Origin: Planctomycetota bacterium
Lineage (GTDB): Bacteria > Planctomycetota > UBA1135 > UBA2386
Length of the DNA stretch: 35,173 bases
NCBI GenBank assembly: GCA_016873195.1
Contig: VGXW01000012.1
Span: 1-35,173, forward strand
Reading direction: 5' to 3'
In this document: positions 28,203 to 35,173 of the stretch, piece after piece
How the letters are laid out: each line of letters begins with the position of its first letter
Position numbering within the stretch: position 1 is the stretch's first letter
The notes under the pieces: generated by a model
What the model was told of the DNA's origin: nothing
Seen by the model: only the letters and a program-made list of their open reading frames with translations
The model's database searches: none
Program-made: the position numbers and the translations under genes

Positions 28203-29379
28203 CGAACGCCCAGATCGAGCCGTCGTGCGCGCCGACGACGATGCGGCCGCGCGCGACGGCGGGCGACGCGGTGATCTTCGCGCCGACGTCGTGGCTCCAC
28301 AGCCGTTCGCCGCGCGCGAGGTCGAGCACGTAGACGCGCCCGTCCTCGCTCGCCGCGACCACCTTGCCGCCGCAGATCACCGGACTGCTGTCGACCAGGC
28401 CGCGCGTGCGGAAGGTCCACAGCCCCTGGCCCGTCGCGCGGTCGATCGCGTGCACGCACCGGTCGCGGCCGCCGATCACCACGCGGGTGCCGTCGACGGC
28501 GGGCGAACCGAAGAACGGGAACTCGCCCGCGCCGTAGCGCCACAGCACCTCGCCGCTCTGGACGTCGAGGCAGACGACCTGGCCCCCGTGGTGGCCGATC
28601 CAGGCGCGGCCGCCGGCGACCGCCGGCGAGGCCGCGATGTAGGCGCCGAGGTCGTGCGCGGCGACCATCGTGCCGTCCGCCGCGCGCACCACGCGCAGTT
28701 TGCCGTCGCAGCCGCCGAACACGGCGAGATCGCCCGCGACCGCGGCCGTGCCGTTGACGTAGCCGTCGGTCTCGCAGGTGAAACGGGTTCTGCCCTGCGC
28801 GTCGAAGCCGTGCAGCCGCTGGTCGTGGCTGCCGACGAGCACGCGCCGCGCGTCGCCGTCGCCCGCGATCGCCGCGGCGCCGACGATCTTGTCGCCGGTC
28901 GCGGCTTGCCACAGCACCTCGCCGCGCTCGGCCGACAGGCACCAGAGCACGCCGTCGTGGTCGCCGACGTAGAGCCGGCCGGCCGCGAACAGCGGCGGCG
29001 CCTCGATGGTGGGGGGGCGCTCGGGCTTGCCGAGCGGCGTGGCCCAGATGCGTTCGCCGTCCTGCAGCCGCAGCGCCAGCACCTTGCCGTCCTCGCTGCC
29101 GACGTAGACGCGTTCGCCGACGATCACCGCCGACGACGTGATCGGCCCGCCGGCGCGCGTGGTCCACAGCGGTGCCTGGTCGGCCGCGAGTTCGCCGCCG
29201 GCGAGGCCGGTCAGCCCGGGCTGGCCGCGGAAGGCGGGCCAGTCGTCCTGCGCGAACGCGGCGGGGGCGGGCGGCGCCGGGACCGGGGCCGGCGGCGCCG
29301 CCGGTTCCCGTGGCCTGCACGCCGGGGCGCCGAGCAGCGCGAACGCGATCGTCGCGGCAACGGACCGGGTCGGGAACAT
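28189..29379 (-). CDS. PQQ-binding-like (BamB-like) beta-propeller repeat protein
   Basis: Repeated blades: GERVYVGSEDGKVLALRLQDGERIWATPLG, GRLYVGDHDGVLWCLSAERGEVLWQAATG, GGRAWIGHHGGQVVCLDVQSGEVLWRYGAG, GGKVVAASEDGRVYVLDLARGERLW. Confidence 0.9.
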   Translation of the reverse strand: MFPTRSVAATIAFALLGAPACRPREPAAPPAPVPAPPAPAAFAQDDWPAFRGQPGLTGLAGGELAADQAPLWTTRAGGPITSSAVIVGERVYVGSEDGKVLALRLQDGERIWATPLGKPERPPTIEAPPLFAAGRLYVGDHDGVLWCLSAERGEVLWQAATGDKIVGAAAIAGDGDARRVLVGSHDQRLHGFDAQGRTRFTCETDGYVNGTAAVAGDLAVFGGCDGKLRVVRAADGTMVAAHDLGAYIAASPAVAGGRAWIGHHGGQVVCLDVQSGEVLWRYGAGEFPFFGSPAVDGTRVVIGGRDRCVHAIDRATGQGLWTFRTRGLVDSSPVICGGKVVAASEDGRVYVLDLARGERLWSHDVGAKITASPAVARGRIVVGAHDGSIWAFGPRR

Positions 29380-29388
29380 CCCGGCAGC

Positions 29389-31272
29389 CTACCGCGCTCG
29401 CCGCCCCATGCGCAGGCGCCAGCGCGCCTCGACCGCGCGCAGTTCGTCGTCGGTCAACGGCACGACGTCGGGCCGCAGGCGCCGGCGGCCGCCGCGGTCC
29501 TCGACGTTGGGCCGCAGGTCCTCGACGTAGCCGGCCGGCGGTTCGCGTTCGTGCGCCATCTGCCGCGGCGGCAGCATCTGCAGCACCGCCTGCGCGAGTT
29601 CGTCGACGTCCAGGCGCTCGTCGCCGTCGTCGTCGCCGAGCGCCAGCAGCACGTCGGCCCAGACCTCCGGGCGCAGCGCGGGGCCGATCGACACCAGCAG
29701 GGGCGACGCGGCGCCGAGTTCGCGCGGGTCGAGCCGCCGGTCGGGGTCCGTGTCGAAGGTCGGGAACGCCGCGCGCAGCACGGCGACGTCGAACGGCGGG
29801 CCCCGGTCCTGGCGGTTGCGCGCGATGACCCAGTCGTTGAGCCCCTTGCCGTCGACGATCGCGACGTCGGCGAGCGACCAGCCGACCACGCCGACCGCGT
29901 CGACGCGGTAGACGAGGCGCTGGCCCGGCACGGCGCCCTCGATCCAGCCGGCGCGCCGTTCGGGCAGATCCGACAGGGCGGCGGCGCAGTAGAACGCGTG
30001 CGTGGCGCGCCGGAAGTTCACCGAGTGCACGTGCAGCCAGGCCTGGCAGCGGTCGTAGCCGGCGAGCAGCGGACGCAGCAGCGCGGGCACCGTCGGCGCG
30101 GCGCGCGCGAAGCCGTCGGCCTCGTGGCCGACCAGCGCGCGCTCCATCCACCAGCCGGGCACGGTGCCGAGCCCCAGGAACGCGAACAGCCAGCCCAGCG
30201 CGACCGAGCGGTTCGCGCGCAGCGACGCGAGCATCGCGGCGCTGGCGAGCCAGCAGAGCGGCACGAGGTGCACGAACACGCGGTAGGCGAAGTGGTCGCC
30301 GCCGACCACGAGCGTGTAGTAGCCGGCGTGCGCGAGCCACGTCGCCACGGCGGTGAGCGCCCCGAAGCGGTCCCGCAGCAACCGCGGCGCGCCGCCGCGG
30401 CACGCCGCCACCGCGAGCCAGACGAGCGCGAGCAGAAGCCACCACCACAGCCCGCTCTCGACGGCGAAGCAGTAGAGGTGGCGCAGGCCGCTCGCGGGCC
30501 AGGGCTCGACGACCTTGGCGTACCACGTGTTCGGCTGCCACTCGCCGTAGAACCAGCGCCGCCACAGCACGTGCGCGACCGGCACGAGCAGCGGCAGCGC
30601 GGCCGCGAGCACGGCGCGCGATCGCTGGCCGCGCAGCAGGAAACCGTGCAGGCCGACGCCGAGCGTCGCCAGCGCGAGCAGATCGCCGTCGGGCCGCACG
30701 AGGTGCGCGAGCGCCGCCCAGGTGGCGAGCCAGGCGAGGTCGCCCGCGAACGTGGCCTCGCGCAGGTTCGTGGCGCGCCGCGTCCACAGCAGCGCGAGCA
30801 GCGCGAAGACCATCGTCTCCATGCCGCTGCTGAGCCATGTCGCGAACGAGTGGTTGCCGGCGATGCCGAGCAGCACGGCGCCCGCGAACCACGGTGCCCA
30901 GGTCCGCCAGGCCTCGGGCAGGTGCTCGGCGCGCAGCCGCCGCGCGACGAGCCACAGCAGCAGCAGCCCCGCGGTCAGCGTGATCGGGATCGCGGTCACC
31001 GGCGGCGGCAGCCCGGTGACGACCCACACGAGGTAGAGGCCGGCGACCCAGCCGAAGCTCGTGTAGCCCTCGACCGGCGCCCACGGCGGCGGGTTCCAGA
31101 CGAAGCCGTGGCCTTCGTAGGCGTTCGCGCAGTAGCGGTAGTTGATGAACGCGTCGTCGCAGAGGAACCACGTCGCGCGGAAGCCGGCGATCGCGACGCC
31201 GATCGCCAGCAGCAGGGGCAGCGCGCTGCGCCAGCGGGGCGTCGGGGGAGCCGGGGCCATCGTCGCGGCCAT
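29389..31272 (-). CDS. Polytopic GT-C/arabinofuranosyltransferase-like membrane protein with C-terminal EF-hand pair
   Basis: FLCDDAFINYRYCANAYEGHGFVWNPPPWAPVEGYTSFGWV (DDAFI.YRY...VEGYT motif); multiple hydrophobic segments; C-terminal FDTDPDRRLDPREL and GDDDGDERLDVDEL EF-hand-like loops. Confidence 0.75.
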   Translation of the reverse strand: MAATMAPAPPTPRWRSALPLLLAIGVAIAGFRATWFLCDDAFINYRYCANAYEGHGFVWNPPPWAPVEGYTSFGWVAGLYLVWVVTGLPPPVTAIPITLTAGLLLLWLVARRLRAEHLPEAWRTWAPWFAGAVLLGIAGNHSFATWLSSGMETMVFALLALLWTRRATNLREATFAGDLAWLATWAALAHLVRPDGDLLALATLGVGLHGFLLRGQRSRAVLAAALPLLVPVAHVLWRRWFYGEWQPNTWYAKVVEPWPASGLRHLYCFAVESGLWWWLLLALVWLAVAACRGGAPRLLRDRFGALTAVATWLAHAGYYTLVVGGDHFAYRVFVHLVPLCWLASAAMLASLRANRSVALGWLFAFLGLGTVPGWWMERALVGHEADGFARAAPTVPALLRPLLAGYDRCQAWLHVHSVNFRRATHAFYCAAALSDLPERRAGWIEGAVPGQRLVYRVDAVGVVGWSLADVAIVDGKGLNDWVIARNRQDRGPPFDVAVLRAAFPTFDTDPDRRLDPRELGAASPLLVSIGPALRPEVWADVLLALGDDDGDERLDVDELAQAVLQMLPPRQMAHEREPPAGYVEDLRPNVEDRGGRRRLRPDVVPLTDDELRAVEARWRLRMGRRAR

Positions 31273-31320
31273 GATGCAGGGGCTGGCCCGGCGATCAAGG
31301 CGGGGGGGCGCGGCGGCCCG

Positions 31321-31851
31321 CTACGGCAACGTCGCCGCGAAGCGGCGCTGCCGCCGGGATCCAGCGCGCAGCAAGGCCGACACGGCGCGCGCGATGCGCC
31401 GCGCGAGCTCCGGCAGCGCCGCCGCCACCGCGGGCGTGAAGGCCGTGCCGAACGTGAACGGGTCGGCGACCTCGACCGCGTAGACGCGGAGCCGCGCCGG
31501 CATCGGCAGGCCGAGCCGGCGGCCGAGTTCGATGGCCTCGAGCAGCCCGAAGGCGTGCGCGTTGCCGGGCACGGGCACGCGGCTGCCCGTGAGGTCGAGG
31601 CGGTACAGTTCGCCCGGTTCACCCGCTTCGCTGCGGATCGCGTCGATGACCACCGCGGAATCGAAACCGCCCAGGATCTCCAGCAGTTCGATGCCGCCGA
31701 CGGCCTCCTGGCGCAGTTCGCAACCGCCGCCGAGCAGCGCATGCACGCGCGCGGCCAGCTCCGGGCCGACCCCGTCGTCGCGCAGCAGCGGGTTGCCGAG
31801 CCCGAGCACGACGACCCGCTCCGGCCGCGGCGAGGTCGGCGGAGCGCTCAT
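31321..31851 (-). CDS. [NiFe] hydrogenase maturation protease (HyaD/HycI-like)
   Basis: VVVLGLGNPLLRDDGVGPELAARV; VGGIELLEILGGFDSAVVIDAI; overlaps the upstream large-subunit stop (ATGA). Confidence 0.9.
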   Translation of the reverse strand: MSAPPTSPRPERVVVLGLGNPLLRDDGVGPELAARVHALLGGGCELRQEAVGGIELLEILGGFDSAVVIDAIRSEAGEPGELYRLDLTGSRVPVPGNAHAFGLLEAIELGRRLGLPMPARLRVYAVEVADPFTFGTAFTPAVAAALPELARRIARAVSALLRAGSRRQRRFAATLP

Positions 31852-33308
31852 TGGCGCAGCGTCGCCAGCAGCCGGCCCGATCCGTCGTGGATGCGCGCCC
31901 GCAGCGGCATGCGACCGGGCAGCGTGTGCGTGGCGCAGGCGTGGCACGGGTCGTAGGCGCGGAACGCCATCTCGACCTTGTTGAGCAGCCCGTCGCTGAC
32001 CTGGCCGTTCCGGATCATGTGCTTCGCCGCGCGTTCGACGGACATCGCGATCGGCGCGGCGTTGTGGTTCGTCGCCACGACCAGGTTCACCTTGGTCAGC
32101 AGGCCCTGCGGGTCGGTCCAGTAGTGGTGGATCAGCGTGCCGCGCGGCGCCTCGACGACGCCGACGCCCTCCTTGGGCTCGGCCTTCGGCAGCCGCCGGA
32201 TCTCGGTGCCCGTGATCGCCGGATCGGCGAGCAGCTGCTGCATGCGCTCGGCGGCCTGCAGCGCCTCGACGAGGCGCGCCCAGTGGAACGCCAGCGTCTG
32301 GTGCGCCGGTTTGCCGCCCAGCGTCGCGAACAGCTCGTCGTGCGCCTGCTGCGCCTCCACGGTGGCCATGCCGTCGGCGACGTTGAGGCGCGCGAGCGGC
32401 GCGACGCGGTAGACGCCGCTGTCGGGACCGTCCTGGAAGCCCTGCCAGCCCTTCTGCTTCAGGTACGGGAACGTGATGTAGCTCCACGGCTCGACGTGCT
32501 CGGCGACGTGCTGCACGTAGTCGCGCGCGGCGAACTGCAGGATCCGGCGGCCGGTGGGATCGACGACGCGCACCTGGCCGTCGTAGAAGGCGACCTTGCC
32601 GTCGGCGTCGACGAGCCCCATGTAGTGCGTGCGGTGCGTGTAGGCCTCGTCGAGCACGAGCCCCAGGTTCTGCGCGTCCTTCAGCACGACGTCGCGGAAC
32701 ACCTGCAGGCTGAACCGCGACAGCTCGAGCGCTTCGCCGGCGATCTTGCGGAACTCGTCGCGTTCCGCCGTGGTCATGCCCTTGCTGACGCCGCCGGGCA
32801 CGCCGAACACCGGGTGCACGACCTTGCCCATCATCGTCTCGAGCATGCCGCGCACGCGCCGCCGCGTGGCGATCACGCGGCCGGCGACCTCGAGACCGAC
32901 CTTGCCGATGACGCCGAGGATGTTGCGTTCGCCCTTCGGCGCCTCGGGCCCGACCACGAAGTCCGGGCCGCCGAGGTAGTAGAAGTGCAGCAGGTGGTCC
33001 TCGCACATGAAGGCGTGGTAGGCGAGTTCGCGCAGCATGCGCGCGACCGGCGGCGGCTCGACCTGCCAGAGGTCGTCGAGCGCCTTCACCGACGCCATGT
33101 GGTGCGCGGTCGGGCAGACGCCGCAGATGCGCGGCGTGATGCGCGCCATCTCCTCGGCCGGCCGGCCGAGGCAGAAGGTCTCGAAGCCGCGCAGCTCGGG
33201 CACCTGGAAGAACGCGCGCTGCACGTCGCCCTGGTCGTCGAGGAAGATCTCGATGTTGCCGTGGCCTTCGAGGCGCGTGATCGGATTGATGGTGATGCGG
33301 CGACTCAT
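31848..33308 (-). CDS. mvhA: [NiFe] hydrogenase large subunit (MvhA/group 3-like)
   Basis: ITINPITRLEGHGNIEIFLDD; L1 motif RICGVCPTAHHM; L2 motif AYDPCHACATH; adjacent small subunit and MvhD. Confidence 0.93.
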   Translation of the reverse strand: MSRRITINPITRLEGHGNIEIFLDDQGDVQRAFFQVPELRGFETFCLGRPAEEMARITPRICGVCPTAHHMASVKALDDLWQVEPPPVARMLRELAYHAFMCEDHLLHFYYLGGPDFVVGPEAPKGERNILGVIGKVGLEVAGRVIATRRRVRGMLETMMGKVVHPVFGVPGGVSKGMTTAERDEFRKIAGEALELSRFSLQVFRDVVLKDAQNLGLVLDEAYTHRTHYMGLVDADGKVAFYDGQVRVVDPTGRRILQFAARDYVQHVAEHVEPWSYITFPYLKQKGWQGFQDGPDSGVYRVAPLARLNVADGMATVEAQQAHDELFATLGGKPAHQTLAFHWARLVEALQAAERMQQLLADPAITGTEIRRLPKAEPKEGVGVVEAPRGTLIHHYWTDPQGLLTKVNLVVATNHNAAPIAMSVERAAKHMIRNGQVSDGLLNKVEMAFRAYDPCHACATHTLPGRMPLRARIHDGSGRLLATLRQ

Positions 33309-34330
33309 CGGTGGACCTCCTTGGCGACGCGCCGTGCCCGCAGCAGCGAGGCGGGCAGCGAGAAGCGGTAGAGCGTGCCCAGCGGGTCGGCCATGGTCGC
33401 GGCGACCGCCGCTGCTTCGGCCTCGGTCTCGCCCGCCGTCAGCGCCCCGAGCGAGGCGAGGAACTTGGTGCCCTGGTCGATGGCCCCGGGTGGGGGGCCG
33501 AAGCAGCCGCGGCAGGGCATGTTGCCGCGGATGCACCGCTCGCCGCAGCCGCCGCGCGTCGCCGGCCCGAGGCAGACGAAGCCGTCGGCCAGGAAGCAGT
33601 GGGTCGGGTCGGGCGCCTCGGTGGCGATGCGGCGGAAGCGCTCGACGCGCAGTTCGGCGGGCTTCGTCGGATTGCGCGGGCAGGTCTCGCACAGCGACTT
33701 GTCGGTCGTCAGCACGGCGCCCTTTTGCGGCAGCTGGCCGGCGAGGATCGCCAGCAGGGCCTTGCCGATCAGCTCGGGCGGCGGCGCGCAGCCGGGCAGG
33801 TAGTAGTCGACGTCGATCACCTGATCGAGCGGGCGCACGCTGTGCCACAGCTCGGGCAGCTCGAGTTCCGCGCCGTCGACGCGGGTGTCGCGCTGCGGCA
33901 GCACCCCGCGCGGATTGTCGACCGTCGGGGAGCGCTGGTACTTGTTGGCGAGGATCTCGTCGCGCGTCGTGGCGTTGGCGAGGCCGGGGATGCCGCCGAG
34001 GTGCGCGCAGGCGCCGAACGCGACGACGAGGCCGCACTTCTCGCGCAGCAGTTCGACCCACATCTCCTGCTCGGAGCTGCGCACGCTGCCGTTGACGAAC
34101 GCCACGGCGACCTCGCCGCGGCGCCAGGCGCGCACGTCCTCGAGCTTGTAGTCGAGCGCCACCGGCCACAGCACGATCTCGACCTTGTCGAGCACCGGCA
34201 GGATGGCCTCGGCGAGGTCGACGACGGCCTCCTCGCAGCCGCCGCACGACGCGCACCAGTAGAACGCGACCTTCGTCTTCGCCGCCTTGGTCGACTGGGC
34301 GGTTCCTGCTCCGTTGCCGTGTGGTTCCAT
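33305..34330 (-). CDS. mvhG: [NiFe] hydrogenase small subunit (MvhG-like)
   Basis: VAFYWCASCGGCEEAVVDLAE; VVAFGACAHLGGIPGLAN; VDYYLPGCAPPPELIGKALLAIL; Cys-rich CFLADGFVCLGPATRGGCGERCIRGNMPCRGCFGPP. Confidence 0.93.
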   Translation of the reverse strand: MEPHGNGAGTAQSTKAAKTKVAFYWCASCGGCEEAVVDLAEAILPVLDKVEIVLWPVALDYKLEDVRAWRRGEVAVAFVNGSVRSSEQEMWVELLREKCGLVVAFGACAHLGGIPGLANATTRDEILANKYQRSPTVDNPRGVLPQRDTRVDGAELELPELWHSVRPLDQVIDVDYYLPGCAPPPELIGKALLAILAGQLPQKGAVLTTDKSLCETCPRNPTKPAELRVERFRRIATEAPDPTHCFLADGFVCLGPATRGGCGERCIRGNMPCRGCFGPPPGAIDQGTKFLASLGALTAGETEAEAAAVAATMADPLGTLYRFSLPASLLRARRVAKEVHR

Positions 34331-34344
34331 GGTCGACTCCGGGT

Positions 34345-34779
34345 TCAGTTCTCGGCCGCGACGAACTGCTGCCACGCGAGCGGGCCGAGCTGCCGCAGTT
34401 GCGCGGTGAACTCCTGCACGATGCGCGCGAACCGGTCGCCTTCGGCGGCCGAGACCCACTCGAGCCGCAGGCGTTCGCGCCCGATGCCGTACTGGGCCAG
34501 GAGGCGGGTCAGCAGCGCGACGCGGCGCATCGTCTTGTGGTTGCCGTTCTGGTAGTGGCAGTCGCCCGGATGGCAGCCGGCGATCAGCACGCCGTCGGCG
34601 CCGTCGGCGAACGCCTTGACCACGAACGTCGGGTCGACGCGGCCCGAGCACATGACGCGGATCGCGGTCAGGTTGGGCGGGTACTTGGTGCGGCTGATGC
34701 CGGCGAGGTCGGCGCCGGTGTAGGCGCACCAGCGGCACAGGAAGCCGAGGATCTTCGGTTCGAACGGTCGGGTCGTCAT
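34345..34779 (-). CDS. mvhD: Hydrogenase iron-sulfur (delta) subunit, MvhD-like
   Basis: ILGFLCRWCAYTGADLAGISRTKYPPNLTAIRVMCSGRVDPTFVVKAFADGADGVLIAGCHPGDCHYQNGN, classical MvhD. Confidence 0.95.
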   Translation of the reverse strand: MTTRPFEPKILGFLCRWCAYTGADLAGISRTKYPPNLTAIRVMCSGRVDPTFVVKAFADGADGVLIAGCHPGDCHYQNGNHKTMRRVALLTRLLAQYGIGRERLRLEWVSAAEGDRFARIVQEFTAQLRQLGPLAWQQFVAAEN

Positions 34780-34813
34780 GCTCGGTATTGCTCCCGCGGC
34801 GGTGCTGCCGCCG

Positions 34814-35173
34814 TCATGCCAGCGCACCTTCGATCTCGGCGAAGATCTGCGCGTCCTCGAAACCCTCCTGCCGCGCGGCGCCGGACGGGCAGCCGGCGAC
34901 GCAGGTGCCGCAGCCCTTGCAGAGCTCGCGGCCGACCACGGACACCTTGCGCTGCTCGTCGTACTCGATCGCCGCGTACGGGCAGTTGCCGATGCACAGC
35001 TTGCAGCCGCCGCAGCGCTCGGCGTCGATGCTGGCGCGGACCGGCTCGAGCACCACCACGCCGCGGTCGAGCAGCGCCAGCGCGCTGGCCGCGGCCGCCG
35101 CGCCCTGCGCCACCGAGTCGGGGATGTCCTTCGGGCCCTGGCAGCCGCCGGCGACGAAGATGCCGTCCGCGTC
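34814..35173 (-). CDS. hdrA: Heterodisulfide reductase subunit A-like flavoprotein, C-terminal part (runs off right edge)
   Basis: Reverse translation to the edge: DADGIFVAGGCQGPKDIPDSVAQGAAAAASALALL...SIDAERCGGCKLCIGNCPYAAIEYDEQRKVSVVGRELCKGCGTCVAGCPSGAARQEGF; two 4Fe-4S motifs. Confidence 0.9.
   Translation of the reverse strand, partial: DADGIFVAGGCQGPKDIPDSVAQGAAAAASALALLDRGVVVLEPVRASIDAERCGGCKLCIGNCPYAAIEYDEQRKVSVVGRELCKGCGTCVAGCPSGAARQEGFEDAQIFAEIEGALA

Noticed and set aside
28981-31310. G7 homopolymer runs (near 29010 and 31303) as possible slippage/phase-variation tracts
   Set aside because: Only 7 bases long, the first within an intact ORF and the second intergenic; no frame disruption or alternative product visible.
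28225-31956. 1243-aa ORF on + strand
   Set aside because: Antisense to the PQQ-propeller and GT-C-like genes; repetitive Arg/Ala/Asp composition, no domains.
33311-34555. 414-aa ORF on + strand
   Set aside because: Antisense to the hydrogenase small subunit and mvhD.

Overview
High-GC bacterial window. Gene content (Cys-type sulfatase, DUF2961/GH172, PqaA-like hydrolase, PKD-repeat secreted protein, DUF6786, large membrane PPase) suggests a Planctomycetota-like genome; this is inference, since no marker gene is present. Main blocks: (1) RluA pseudouridine synthase with a clipped nucleotidyltransferase; (2) a sulfatase whose ORF is continuous with an IS transposase remnant; (3) a URO-D-family protein; (4) pepT plus an OPT oligopeptide transporter; (5) an RHH/PIN toxin-antitoxin pair beside a truncated YqaA/DedA-like fragment and a stand-alone ParB-like protein; (6) a coupled three-gene operon: acyl-ornithine carbamoyltransferase (argF'-type), GNAT with a Cys/His-rich tail, and M20 deacylase; (7) a secreted PKD protein; (8) a small helical protein convergent with an unusual nitrilase-fold protein that has a large uncharacterised N-terminal region; (9) a PqaA-like hydrolase and a DUF2961/GH172 protein fused to a GspG-like pseudopilin C-terminal domain; (10) an LCM/TcmP-type methyltransferase; (11) DUF6786, an APC permease, and a K+-dependent-type membrane pyrophosphatase; (12) a PQQ-like beta-propeller and a GT-C-like membrane protein with a C-terminal EF-hand pair; (13) an hdrA-mvhD-mvhG-mvhA-protease [NiFe] hydrogenase (group 3c-like) cluster running off the right edge. 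The best candidates for new biology are the nitrilase protein, the acyl-ornithine transcarbamylase/GNAT/deacylase operon (Gln at the known Glu/Pro specificity position), and the GH172-GspG fusion. No tRNA, rRNA or CRISPR array was recognised. All family calls are by eye from motifs; no searches were run.
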